A stretch of 64,000 bases of DNA, from assembly GCA_910588535.1 (NCBI GenBank), contig CAJUOO010000001.1, positions 81,701 to 145,700 on the forward strand, in the 5' to 3' direction. Below are positions 55,281 to 64,000 of this stretch, piece after piece (positions within the stretch are counted from its first letter, which is position 1; each line of letters begins with the position of its first letter). The notes beneath the pieces are model-generated. The model saw only the letters and a program-made list of their open reading frames with translations. It was not told where the DNA came from and searched no databases. Source of the DNA: an uncultured Lachnospiraceae bacterium (GTDB lineage Bacteria; Bacillota; Clostridia; Lachnospirales; Lachnospiraceae). A program made the position numbers and the translations under genes.

Positions 55281-55308
55281 TGGATGAGACTCTCAAATTC
55301 ATATGTAC

Positions 55309-55337
55309 TTGACAATAAAAATAGGAAAGCTTATAAT
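55309..55337 (+). promoter_or_regulatory. Consensus promoter of ileS
   Basis: TTGACA (55309-55314), 17-base spacer, TATAAT (55332-55337): a perfect sigma-A promoter starting the T-box leader. Confidence 0.92.
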
Positions 55338-55343
55338 AAAACC

Positions 55344-55592
55344 ATGAATTGCCATAAGTGAGAACAACAAGGATGGAGAGAGTAATCTGTTTCCAAAAGG
55401 TACAGAGAGCTGGGAGGGGTGAGATCCGGCACGAGTAGGCGGCAGATGAAGATCGCTCTGGAGTTGCATAGCTGAAGTTAGTAGGCTTTGCCGGCGTCCT
55501 GCCGTTATCCGGGACTCATATAACAGTATGTTGAAATAGGTGGTATAGCAAAGAATAACCTTTGCCCTGTTCGCAGGGTGAAGGTTTTTTTA
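55344..55592 (+). promoter_or_regulatory. T-box riboswitch, isoleucine type
   Basis: The leader of about 250 bases between promoter and ileS contains a stem I region with the specifier ATC (55385-55387) for isoleucine. AGAGAGCTGGGAGGGGTGAG (55404-55423) follows. The T-box bulge is AATAGGTGGTATAGC (55535-55549); its TGGT pairs with the ACCA end of uncharged tRNA-Ile. A terminator follows: AACCTT and GCCCTG pair with CAGGGT and AAGGTT, then T7 (55557-55592). Uncharged tRNA-Ile would stabilise the antiterminator and switch on ileS. The T-box core is AGGTGGTATAGC, slightly off the usual AGGGTGGTACCGC. Confidence 0.93.
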
Positions 55593-55651
55593 CTGTAGGA
55601 TAGAGCTGTATGGCAGTTTTTTGCCGCCAAAATAGAAATGGAGGAGAAGAC

Positions 55652-58600
55652 GTGTATAACAAGGTGTCAACGGACTTGAACTTTGTGGAGAGAGAGAAGA
55701 AAGTTGAGCAATTCTGGAAGGATAATGATATTTTTAAAAAGAGCATGGAAAATCGGACGGAGGGGGATACCTATACCTTCTATGATGGTCCGCCCACTGC
55801 GAACGGCAAGCCACATATCGGGCATGTGCTGACACGCGTGATTAAGGATATGATTCCAAGATACCGCACGATGAAGGGCTATATGGTGCCAAGGAAAGCG
55901 GGCTGGGACACACACGGGCTTCCTGTGGAGCTGGAAGTGGAGAAGCTCTTAGGACTTAACGGAAAAGAACAGATAGAAGGATATGGTGTGGAGCCATTTA
56001 TCGGCCATTGTAAGGAAAGTGTCTGGAAGTACAAGGGAATGTGGGAGGATTTCTCAGGAACGGTGGGCTTCTGGGCAGATATGGAGCACCCATATGTCAC
56101 CTATGAGAATGACTTTATTGAGTCAGAGTGGTGGGCACTTAAGCAGATATGGGAGAAGAAGTTACTATATAAGGGCTTTAAGATAGTTCCTTATTGTCCG
56201 CGCTGCGGGACGCCGCTTTCCAGCCATGAGGTTGCTCAGGGTTATAAGGATGTAAAGGAAAAGTCTGCGATTGTAAAGTTTAAGGTCAAGAATAAAGAGA
56301 AGGAATATATCCTTGCGTGGACGACCACTCCGTGGACGCTTCCGTCTAATGTGGCGCTCTGTGTGAATCCTGAGGAGAGCTATGTTAAGGTAAGGATGAA
56401 GGAAGAGGATGTCGTTTATTATATGGCAGAGGCTCTCTGCGACACCGTTCTATCTGAAAATACGTATGAGATCTTGGAGCGATTTACAGGAAAGGAATTT
56501 GAGCATACCGAATATGAGCCGCTGTTTGATTTTGTTGTAGATATTTGTAAAAAGCAGAATAAGAAATCTCATTTTGTGACCTGTGATAATTATGTCACAT
56601 TGACAGATGGCACGGGTGTTGTGCATATTGCACCAGCATTTGGTGAGGATGATGCAAATGTGGGAAGGAATTATGATCTTCCTTTTGTTCAGCTTGTGGA
56701 TTCCAAGGGTGAGATGACCAAGGAAACGCCTTGGCATGGTCTTTTCTGCAAGAAGGCGGACAAAGAGATCTTGATAGATCTGGACAAGCGGGGACTTTTG
56801 TTTGCGGCGCCAAGTTTTGAGCACAGTTATCCACATTGTTGGAGATGTGATACACCACTTATCTATTACGCAAGAGAATCGTGGTTTATCAAGATGACTG
56901 CCGTGAAGGAGGATCTGATTCGAAATAATAATACGATCAACTGGATACCAGAGAGCATTGGAAAGGGACGCTTTGGTGATTGGCTGGAGAACATTCAGGA
57001 CTGGGGCATCAGCCGTAATCGTTATTGGGGAACCCCGCTCAATATATGGGAGTGTGAGTGTGGTGAGCAGCATGCGATTGGTAGTATTCAAGAATTAAAG
57101 GAAATGTCTGATAATTGCCCTGAGGAGATTGAGTTACATCGACCATTTATCGATGCTGTGACAATTCGATGTCCGAGATGTGGCAAGGAGATGAAGCGCG
57201 TGCCGGAGGTGATTGACTGCTGGTTTGATTCCGGGGCTATGCCATTTGCACAGCATCACTATCCATTTGAAAATAAGGAATTGTTTGAGAAGCAGTTTCC
57301 AGCAGATTTTATCTCTGAGGCGGTGGATCAGACAAGAGGATGGTTTTATTCCCTGCTTGCAGAGTCTACTCTGCTCTTTAACAAGGCGCCATATAAGAAT
57401 GTTATCGTTCTGGGGCTTGTTCAGGATGAGAATGGGCAGAAGATGAGCAAATCTAAGGGAAATGCAGTCGATCCGTTTGAGGCGCTCGCAAAGCATGGAG
57501 CGGATGCCGTGCGCTGGTATTTCTATATTAATAGTGCGCCGTGGCTGCCTAATCGTTTTCATGATAGAGCTGTTACAGAAGGACAGCGCAAATTTATGGG
57601 AACTTTGTGGAATTCCTATGTATTTTTTATTACGTATGCGAATATAGATAATTTTGACGCGACGAAATATACTTTAGAATATGATAAACTTCCTATTATG
57701 GATAAATGGTTGCTGTCAAGGTTGAATACAGTGGTTGGTGAGGTTGACAATGATCTGATGAATTATCGGATTCCAGAGGCTGCGAGGGCTTTGCAGGATT
57801 TTGTTGACGAGCTGAGCAATTGGTATGTGAGGCGTTGTAGAGAGCGCTTCTGGGCGAAGGGCATGGAGCAGGATAAGATAAGTGCGTATATGACGCTGTA
57901 CACAGCATTGTTGACAATCTGTAAGGCTGCAGCGCCCATGATTCCATTTATGACAGAGGAGATCTATCAAAATCTGGTGAGGACAAATGATAAGACAGCG
58001 CCGGAGAGTATTCATCTTTGTGATTTCCCGGAGGTGAAGACAGAGTGGATTGACAAGCGTCTGGAAACAGATATGGATGAGGTGGTCAAGGTTGTGGTTC
58101 TTGGCAGAGCATGCCGCAATGCGGCCTCCATCAAAAATCGCCAGCCAATCCGTGCAATGTTTGTAAAGACGGATAAGGAGGAGCTTTCTGAATTTTACAC
58201 GGAGATTATTGAGGATGAGCTGAATGTCAAGAATGTGCAGTACACAGATGATGTGAGAAGTTTTACTTCTTACAGCTTTAAGCCTCAGCTTCGCACGTTA
58301 GGGAAACGTTTTGGCAGCCAGATCAATGCGTTGAAGGAACTGCTTGCAGGGCTTAACGGCAATGAGGCGATGGACGAGCTTAATGAGAAGGCCACTCTTA
58401 CTGTAGTGCTGAATGGCAATGAGGAAGTGATTGCGAAGGAAGATCTGTTGATTGAGACTGCCCAGACAGAGGGCTATGTGTCAGACAGTGATAATGGTAT
58501 TACGGTTGTGCTGGATACCAATCTTACGCCGAAGCTGATTGAGGAGGGCTATGTCAGAGAGCTTATCAGCAAGCTGCAGACCATGCGCAAGGAAGCTGGT

Positions 58601-58795
58601 TTTGAGGTGACAGACCATATCCGCGTATATCAGACAGAAAATGAAAAGATCGCTGAGATTCTCAAGAAACATGAAGAAGAGATCAGAAGAATTGTATTGG
58701 CAGAAGAGATCGTGATCGGGCAGCTCTCTGGAGTCTTAAAAGAGTGGGACATCAATGGAGAGAAGACAATGCTTGGTGTGGAGAGAACGATATAG
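55652..58795 (+). CDS. ileS: Isoleucyl-tRNA synthetase, long form
   Basis: 1047 residues from GTG 55652, five bases after GGAGGAG; an in-frame ATG at 55610 lies inside the leader and is not supported. The catalytic domain has GPPTANGKPHIGH (HIGH motif) and KMSKSKGN, an editing domain is inserted between them, and an anticodon-binding domain follows. The length is typical of the long eukaryote-like clostridial group rather than the shorter Escherichia coli form; such enzymes are generally less sensitive to mupirocin, which is inference for this protein. Four Cys pairs (CPRCG, CWRC, CECG, CPRCG) suggest metal binding in the insertion. Controlled by the T-box upstream. Confidence 0.96.
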   Translation: MYNKVSTDLNFVEREKKVEQFWKDNDIFKKSMENRTEGDTYTFYDGPPTANGKPHIGHVLTRVIKDMIPRYRTMKGYMVPRKAGWDTHGLPVELEVEKLLGLNGKEQIEGYGVEPFIGHCKESVWKYKGMWEDFSGTVGFWADMEHPYVTYENDFIESEWWALKQIWEKKLLYKGFKIVPYCPRCGTPLSSHEVAQGYKDVKEKSAIVKFKVKNKEKEYILAWTTTPWTLPSNVALCVNPEESYVKVRMKEEDVVYYMAEALCDTVLSENTYEILERFTGKEFEHTEYEPLFDFVVDICKKQNKKSHFVTCDNYVTLTDGTGVVHIAPAFGEDDANVGRNYDLPFVQLVDSKGEMTKETPWHGLFCKKADKEILIDLDKRGLLFAAPSFEHSYPHCWRCDTPLIYYARESWFIKMTAVKEDLIRNNNTINWIPESIGKGRFGDWLENIQDWGISRNRYWGTPLNIWECECGEQHAIGSIQELKEMSDNCPEEIELHRPFIDAVTIRCPRCGKEMKRVPEVIDCWFDSGAMPFAQHHYPFENKELFEKQFPADFISEAVDQTRGWFYSLLAESTLLFNKAPYKNVIVLGLVQDENGQKMSKSKGNAVDPFEALAKHGADAVRWYFYINSAPWLPNRFHDRAVTEGQRKFMGTLWNSYVFFITYANIDNFDATKYTLEYDKLPIMDKWLLSRLNTVVGEVDNDLMNYRIPEAARALQDFVDELSNWYVRRCRERFWAKGMEQDKISAYMTLYTALLTICKAAAPMIPFMTEEIYQNLVRTNDKTAPESIHLCDFPEVKTEWIDKRLETDMDEVVKVVVLGRACRNAASIKNRQPIRAMFVKTDKEELSEFYTEIIEDELNVKNVQYTDDVRSFTSYSFKPQLRTLGKRFGSQINALKELLAGLNGNEAMDELNEKATLTVVLNGNEEVIAKEDLLIETAQTEGYVSDSDNGITVVLDTNLTPKLIEEGYVRELISKLQTMRKEAGFEVTDHIRVYQTENEKIAEILKKHEEEIRRIVLAEEIVIGQLSGVLKEWDINGEKTMLGVERTI

Positions 58796-58872
58796 GTTGT
58801 CAATAGGATCCTGTCAGAACCAACATAAGCGGAATGGTAGCTTTAGATAAAATATTAAGGAGGGCATCAAAG

Positions 58873-61338
58873 TTGAAAAGAAAGTTTGACAAGGAGTTTT
58901 TTAAGAGAAGTGTGCTGTATAATGTGAAGACATTATTCAGAAGGACGATCGAGGAGGCGACGCCACAGCAGATTTTTACAGCGGTTTCCTATGCGGTGAA
59001 GGATGCGATTATTGATGCATGGCTTGCCACACAGAAGGAGTATGAGAAGAGTGATCCCAAGACAGTGTATTATCTGTCCATGGAGTTTTTAATGGGAAGG
59101 GCACTTGGAAATAACCTGATTAACTTGACTTTTTATGACGGGGTGAAGGAAGCTCTGAAGGAGCTTGGATGTGATATGAATCTGATCGAAGATCAAGAGC
59201 CAGATCCGGCTCTTGGAAATGGCGGTCTGGGTCGTCTGGCAGCGTGCTTTTTGGATTCGCTTGCCTCTCTTGGCTATTCTGCTTATGGATGTGGCATCCG
59301 CTATCGTTATGGAATGTTTATGCAGAAGATTGAAGATGGCTATCAGGTGGAGGCGCCGGATGATTGGTTAAAGGATGGGAATCCATTCGAGATTCGCAGA
59401 GATGAATATGCGACGGAGGTAAAATTCGGTGGATATGTGCGTGTAGTCAGAGATGCAAATGGCAGAGAGCATTTTATTCAGGAGAATTATCAGGTAGTCC
59501 GCGCTGTTCCTTATGATCTTCCAATTGTTGGATATGGGAACAATGTAGTCAACACACTTCGTATCTGGGATGCACAGCCGGTTCAACGCTTTAATCTTGC
59601 TTCCTTTGATAAGGGAGATTACCATACTGCTGTGGAACAGGAGAATCTGGCAAGAACGATTGTTGAGGTGCTCTATCCAAATGATAACCATTATGCAGGG
59701 AAGGAGCTGCGCCTAAAGCAGCAGTATTTCTTTATTTCTGCAAGCATCCAGACAGCGGTAAAGAAGTACAAGGATAAGCACAGTGATATTAAGAAGTTGT
59801 ATGAAAAGGTGACATTCCAGCTCAATGATACACATCCTACGGTTACTGTGGCAGAGCTTATGAGAATCCTTATGGATGAGGAAGGACTTACATGGGAAGA
59901 GGCATGGGGTGTGACGACAAAGACCTGTGCTTACACAAATCATACGATTATGTCTGAGGCGTTGGAGAAGTGGCCGATCGAGCTGTTCTCAAGGTTGCTT
60001 CCTAGAATCTATCAGATTGTGGAGGAGATTAACCGCCGTTTTATTTTGGAGATTCAGAATAAATATCCGGGACAGCAGGATAAGATTAAGAGTATGGCTA
60101 TTATCTATGATGGTCAGGTAAAGATGGCACATCTTGCGATTGTCGGAGGCTTTTCCGTCAATGGTGTGGCAAAGCTGCACACAGAGATTCTCAAGAAAGA
60201 GACATTACATGATTTCTATCTGATGATGCCAGAGAAATTTAATAATAAAACAAATGGTATTACCCAGAGAAGATTTTTGCTTCATGCAAATCCGCTTCTG
60301 GCAAATTGGGTGACAGATAAGATTGGCGATGGCTGGATCACAGATTTGATGCAGATGGATAGATTATCCGTCTATGTGGACGATGTAAAATGTCAGGAAG
60401 AATTTATGCAGATTAAGTATCAGAACAAGGTGCGTCTGGCAAAATATATTTTGGAGCACAATGGGGTGGAGATTGATCCAAATTCCATCTATGATGTTCA
60501 GGTAAAGCGTTTGCATGAATATAAGCGCCAGCTTTTGAATATCCTTCATGTAATGCATCTGTACAATGAGATTAAAGAAAATCCTGATATGGATTTCTAT
60601 CCAAGGACCTTTATCTTTGGCGCGAAAGCAGCAGCGGGCTATCGCCGAGCAAAACTTACCATTAAGCTGATCAACAGTGTAGCTGAGGTGATCAATAATG
60701 ATAAGTCCATTAACGGAAAGATTAAGGTAGTATTTATTGAGAACTACCGTGTATCCAACGCGGAAATTATCTTTGCTGCAGCTGATGTCAGCGAGCAGAT
60801 CTCCACAGCGAGCAAGGAGGCTTCCGGTACAGGTAACATGAAGTTTATGTTAAATGGTGCGGTGACACTTGGAACGATGGATGGCGCCAATGTGGAAATT
60901 GTGGAGGAGGTAGGAGCAGAAAATGCATTTATCTTCGGTCTGAGCTCTGATGAGGTTATTCGCTATGAAAATGAGGGCGGCTACGATCCAATGGATATTT
61001 TCAACAATGATCAGGCAGTGCGCAAGGTGTTGATGCAGCTTATTAATGGATACTATGCTCCAAATGATCCAGAACTGTTCCGCGAGATATATGATTCCTT
61101 GTTAAATACCAGACAGAGCGACAGGGCGGATACTTATTTTATCTTAAAGGATTTCCAGTCTTACGCTGAGGCACATAAAAAGGTAGATAAGGCATACCGT
61201 GACAGAAAAGCGTGGGCGAGAATGGCAATGTTAAATACTGCAAAATGTGGTAAATTCTCCTCTGACAGAACCATCCAGAATTATGTAGATGATATCTGGC
61301 ATCTGGATAAGGTAGAAGTAGAGCTTATTGAGGAATAA
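58873..61338 (+). CDS. glgP: Glycogen/starch/maltodextrin phosphorylase
   Basis: 821 residues if started at TTG 58873, eight bases after AAGGAGGG. An ATG 39 bases upstream precedes that ribosome site and is less likely. The N-terminal domain shows YYLSMEFLMGRALGNNLINL and EDQEPDPALGNGGLGRLAAC. The pyridoxal-phosphate site is EASGTGNMKFMLNGAVTLGT, with the cofactor-bearing Lys. It releases glucose 1-phosphate from alpha-1,4-glucans in the cytosol. It lies between ileS and galE; the 77-base gap after ileS has no obvious terminator, so read-through is possible. GalE next door links it to hexose metabolism. Confidence 0.95.
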   Translation: MKRKFDKEFFKRSVLYNVKTLFRRTIEEATPQQIFTAVSYAVKDAIIDAWLATQKEYEKSDPKTVYYLSMEFLMGRALGNNLINLTFYDGVKEALKELGCDMNLIEDQEPDPALGNGGLGRLAACFLDSLASLGYSAYGCGIRYRYGMFMQKIEDGYQVEAPDDWLKDGNPFEIRRDEYATEVKFGGYVRVVRDANGREHFIQENYQVVRAVPYDLPIVGYGNNVVNTLRIWDAQPVQRFNLASFDKGDYHTAVEQENLARTIVEVLYPNDNHYAGKELRLKQQYFFISASIQTAVKKYKDKHSDIKKLYEKVTFQLNDTHPTVTVAELMRILMDEEGLTWEEAWGVTTKTCAYTNHTIMSEALEKWPIELFSRLLPRIYQIVEEINRRFILEIQNKYPGQQDKIKSMAIIYDGQVKMAHLAIVGGFSVNGVAKLHTEILKKETLHDFYLMMPEKFNNKTNGITQRRFLLHANPLLANWVTDKIGDGWITDLMQMDRLSVYVDDVKCQEEFMQIKYQNKVRLAKYILEHNGVEIDPNSIYDVQVKRLHEYKRQLLNILHVMHLYNEIKENPDMDFYPRTFIFGAKAAAGYRRAKLTIKLINSVAEVINNDKSINGKIKVVFIENYRVSNAEIIFAAADVSEQISTASKEASGTGNMKFMLNGAVTLGTMDGANVEIVEEVGAENAFIFGLSSDEVIRYENEGGYDPMDIFNNDQAVRKVLMQLINGYYAPNDPELFREIYDSLLNTRQSDRADTYFILKDFQSYAEAHKKVDKAYRDRKAWARMAMLNTAKCGKFSSDRTIQNYVDDIWHLDKVEVELIEE

Positions 61339-61507
61339 AAGGATTCAAACAAAAAGAGTGCAGTTTGTGTCTGTGTGCTGCTTGGCACAAAATTGTTTTA
61401 TGCGCGGGAATGTGTAGAGAAATAAGCTGTTATAGCGATATGCAATCTCGCGCAGAGAGCATAAATTGCATGCAAATACCCAAAGCAGCGCAGAAAAGAG
61501 GGTTGAT

Positions 61508-62521
61508 ATGGCAGTTTTAGTGACAGGCGGTGCAGGCTTTATAGGAAGCCATACCTGTATAGAGCTTTTGGAGGCAGGCTATGAGGTGGTTGTTGTAGAT
61601 AATCTTTGCAATTCCAGTGCAGAGGCGGTGCGGCGCGTGGAGGAGATCACAGGAAAGAAGATTACATTCTACGAGGCAGATCTGCTTGATCGCGCAGCGA
61701 TGGAAGGGATATTTGACAAGGAAAATATTGAATCCGTCATACATTTTGCAGGGCTTAAGGCTGTGGGAGAATCTGTTGTGAAGCCTCTGGAATATTATTA
61801 TAATAATATTACAGGTACCTTAGTGCTCTGTGATGTAATGAGAAATCATGGGGTGAAGAAGATTGTGTTTAGTTCTTCTGCAACTGTGTACGGAAGCCCG
61901 AAGAGTGTGCCGATCAGGGAAGATTTTCCACTGTCAGTGACGAACCCTTATGGACGAACCAAGTTAATGTTGGAGGAAATTCTCACCGATCTTCATACAG
62001 CAGATCCAGAATGGAATGTGATTCTGCTTCGCTACTTTAATCCTGTCGGAGCGCATAAGAGCGGAAAAATTGGGGAAGACCCAAAAGGGATACCTAATAA
62101 TCTGACACCATATATTACACAGGTGGTAGTAGGTAAGCTAAAGGAAGTAGGTGTATTCGGCAATGATTACCCGACACCAGACGGAACGGGCGTGCGTGAT
62201 TATATCCATGTGATGGATCTGGCGGCTGGACATGTAAAAGCGTTGACTATGCTGAATAAGGAGAGCAAGGTGCGTATCTACAATCTTGGAACAGGCAAAG
62301 GCTACAGTGTGCTTGATGTTGTAAAGGCATTTTCCAAGGCGGCTGGCAAGGATATTCCATATGTGATTAAGCCAAGAAGAGCAGGTGACATCGCAGAGTG
62401 CTATGCAGATCCAGCTCTTGCATATGCGGAGCTTGGATGGAAGGCAGAGAGAACATTGGATGAGATGTGTGAGGACAGCTTGCGCTGGCAGCTTGCAAAT
62501 CCAGAAGGATATAATAAATAG
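61508..62521 (+). CDS. galE: UDP-glucose 4-epimerase
   Basis: 337 residues from ATG 61508, after AGAGGG; upstream in-frame ATG codons lack a ribosome site. The Rossmann motif VTGGAGFIGSHTC, the catalytic Ser/Tyr-x-x-x-Lys (SSSATVYGSP; NPYGRTK) and the NAD-contact HFAGLKAVGES are all present. It interconverts UDP-glucose and UDP-galactose, supplying surface polysaccharide synthesis and galactose use. Length and motifs are standard. A strong terminator follows immediately. Confidence 0.96.
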   Translation: MAVLVTGGAGFIGSHTCIELLEAGYEVVVVDNLCNSSAEAVRRVEEITGKKITFYEADLLDRAAMEGIFDKENIESVIHFAGLKAVGESVVKPLEYYYNNITGTLVLCDVMRNHGVKKIVFSSSATVYGSPKSVPIREDFPLSVTNPYGRTKLMLEEILTDLHTADPEWNVILLRYFNPVGAHKSGKIGEDPKGIPNNLTPYITQVVVGKLKEVGVFGNDYPTPDGTGVRDYIHVMDLAAGHVKALTMLNKESKVRIYNLGTGKGYSVLDVVKAFSKAAGKDIPYVIKPRRAGDIAECYADPALAYAELGWKAERTLDEMCEDSLRWQLANPEGYNK

Positions 62522-62539
62522 ATATATTTTAAAAGAGGG

Positions 62540-62566
62540 GGTCCGCTCATTGAGAGCGGACCTTTT
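62540..62566 (+). terminator. Rho-independent terminator after galE
   Basis: GGTCCGCTC (62540-62548) pairs with GAGCGGACC (62554-62562), loop ATTGA, then TTTT. Confidence 0.9.
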
Positions 62567-62756
62567 ATGTGCAGGAGCTTGTAGAGGAATTAGCAGAAGC
62601 TGCATGTGCCCCGTGCAGCGGACCAAAGAAAGGCATGATTTTGCACAGTGGGAGTATACCGTTAAGACGACAGTGCGCGAGACAGGCAGCGGGCAGGGGA
62701 ACCTTTTCTACTTGATTGAGCGCATATAGAGAAGATATTCCGAAAAATTTGATATA

Positions 62757-63878
62757 TCACAGTACCCTTGCGACTAATTGTGCCAGTTCCTTTAGCCTAG
62801 TTAGAGAATGGGCAAAGAATTGATGGTAAGCAGGACAGAGATAATTTTTCGGAAGTTCGGTATCATCAGTTTTTACTCGGTAGCGCATACAGCCCCCACG
62901 GCAGAGAAAGTAGTATTTGCAGGATAGACAGGTGGATGGTTTTTTCTCTGAGGCTTCTATAAAGCCTAGTTCCTTTCGTTTTTGATTGATGGCTGTAAGA
63001 TCAGTGGTAGTGATATTTCCAAGGCAGTAGGAATCCATGACATAGAAATCACAGGGATAGACACTGCCGTCAGCTTCCACAACATGCTGCATACTACAGA
63101 TCCCATTCATATCGCATGCTTCCGCATAACCATAGATTAACAGAGAGAGGTAATTGTCAAACAATCGAATGGAAATCCCTCGACCAGCCTTGAAATCTGT
63201 GTACCATAGATCAAATAGACGGCACAAAAAGGTAGAATACAATTCATTAGTCAGAGAGTATTCCATAGAGCCGGGAGGTGCTTGAAAGGGATCAAGGCAG
63301 GGGATAAACTGTAGATATTCAAATTTGTTTTTCTGGTAAAAGCGATAAATTTTATCAATATTTGCTGCTGTTTTTTTGTTGACAACGGTAAGAATATTAA
63401 AGTCTACCTGATAGCTTTGAAGAAGATGTATGGTATTCATTATTTCATAAAAGGTATCTTTCCCTTCTGGTGTATGCCGGAAGGCATTGTGAGTGTGGAT
63501 GGTGCCATCCAAGGAGATTCCCACAAGAAAGTGATGTTTGGCAAAGAAAGCAGCCCATTCTTCAGAAAGCTGATAGCCGTTGGTCTGTATGGCAAAGTGG
63601 AGGTTTATCTTCGCCTGATTGTATTTTTGACATAATGTAAGAAATTTATGGTAGAAGGGCAGCCCGGCAAGTGTGGGCTCTCCTCCCTGAAAGGAAAAGG
63701 TACATTCTCCTTCGGCGTAGGCGAAAGCCTTTTTTATAAGTTCTTGTAAGGTACTCTCCGATATAATACCGTAAGAGGATATGCGTCGTAGGTTCATAAT
63801 ATCTGAGTAGAAGCAATAGCCGCATCGAAGATTGCAGGTTCCCGATGCAGGTTTTATAAAAAGATGAAGAGGTGGCAT
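62757..63878 (-). CDS. Radical SAM/SPASM protein, anaerobic sulfatase-maturase-like
   Basis: 373 residues, ATG seven bases after AAAGGAG. The radical SAM cluster is Cys15, Cys19, Cys22 (CNLRCGYC). FSFQGGEPTLAGL and GISLDGTIHTHNAFR are shared with anSME enzymes, as is the SPASM region with CSMQHVVEADGSVYPCDFYV and CLSCKYYFLCRGGCMRYR for two more iron-sulfur clusters. Known members oxidise an active-site Cys or Ser of type I sulfatases to formylglycine without oxygen. No sulfatase gene lies in the window, so the partner may be elsewhere. It is transcribed toward galE with no obvious terminator. Confidence 0.9.
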   Translation of the reverse strand: MPPLHLFIKPASGTCNLRCGYCFYSDIMNLRRISSYGIISESTLQELIKKAFAYAEGECTFSFQGGEPTLAGLPFYHKFLTLCQKYNQAKINLHFAIQTNGYQLSEEWAAFFAKHHFLVGISLDGTIHTHNAFRHTPEGKDTFYEIMNTIHLLQSYQVDFNILTVVNKKTAANIDKIYRFYQKNKFEYLQFIPCLDPFQAPPGSMEYSLTNELYSTFLCRLFDLWYTDFKAGRGISIRLFDNYLSLLIYGYAEACDMNGICSMQHVVEADGSVYPCDFYVMDSYCLGNITTTDLTAINQKRKELGFIEASEKKPSTCLSCKYYFLCRGGCMRYRVKTDDTELPKNYLCPAYHQFFAHSLTRLKELAQLVARVL

Positions 63879-63904
63879 AGAAAGCTCCTTTATGTATTAA
63901 GCAT

Positions 63905-64000
63905 AACATCTTGTAAATTTTATACTTTATCTACTGTTAAAAATGTGTTGTATCATTTTCTGGAAAGGTCCGCCCGGCGAACTGCCTGTGGTTCTCCGTC
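63905..64000 (+). repeat. PAL element copy E, truncated by window edge
   Basis: Starts with ATCTTGTAAATTTTATAC and continues with TGTATCATTTTCTGGAAAGG, then the left outer arm ending in CCTGTGGTTCTC (63970-63994) and CCGTC. It aligns with the left ends of copies A, C and D in the same order. The rest lies beyond the window. It follows the radical SAM gene start region in the intergenic space. Confidence 0.85.

Noticed and set aside
61339..61507. Terminator or regulatory RNA between glgP and galE
   Set aside because: Some GC-rich pairing potential but no stable stem or T-run; left unannotated.
62567..62756. Possible gene between galE terminator and the radical SAM gene
   Set aside because: Only short open frames without ribosome sites; nothing protein-like.

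Overview
This window looks like a chromosomal segment of a gut-type Clostridia, most likely Lachnospiraceae. The evidence is a T-box leader in front of a long (1047 aa) isoleucyl-tRNA synthetase, the gdpP-rplI-dnaB order, strong AGGAGG ribosome sites with frequent GTG and TTG starts, CUT1 sugar importers without their own ATPase, a gut-type beta-glucuronidase and an anaerobic sulfatase-maturase-like radical SAM enzyme. The species call is inference; no rRNA or tRNA gene was seen.

Layout. 1-1471: a GHKL sensor kinase (cut by the left edge) and its LytTR response regulator. 1645-5516: gdpP, rplI, dnaB. 5605-9515: a three-gene membrane glycosylation set (GT2 glycosyltransferase, GtrA flippase-like, YfhO). 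9684-13779: prfC, a double-GNAT protein and nicotinate phosphoribosyltransferase. 14093-20306: a membrane-bound AraC regulator driving a YtcQ/YteP/YtcP-type importer. 20761-34264: a LacI-controlled run of GH3 enzyme, CUT1 importer, beta-glucuronidase, FGGY kinase, HAD phosphatase, UlaE-like epimerase, cytosolic beta-propeller protein and UlaG-like lactonase. 35205-44055: an AT-rich accessory island with a NUDIX protein, a decayed type I restriction-modification operon carrying an extra unknown gene, a TIGR04076-like protein and a GNAT. 44580-53906: an intracellular acidic-polysaccharide module (two FG-GAP propeller proteins, GH105, a six-hairpin hydrolase, GH4 alpha-galacturonidase, AraC). 54540-62521: a conserved unknown gene, then housekeeping ileS, glgP and galE. 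62757-63878: a radical SAM/SPASM enzyme.

The accessory blocks are punctuated by a family of long palindromic elements, called PAL here: three copies inside the window (34391-34945, 44090-44405, 53930-54505) and one running off the right edge (63905-64000). Each is built from large double hairpins in which the stems change between copies by compensatory pairs while the loops stay conserved. The copies at 34.4 and 44.1 kb are inverted and bracket the restriction-modification island.

Working together, the two importers and two hydrolase clusters suggest a cell that takes up oligosaccharides or glycosides of uronic acids and finishes their breakdown in the cytosol. The cluster at 20.8-34.3 kb joins a glucuronidase to two enzymes of L-ascorbate catabolism without the usual ascorbate phosphotransferase system. 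It and the PAL family are the strongest candidates for undescribed biology here.
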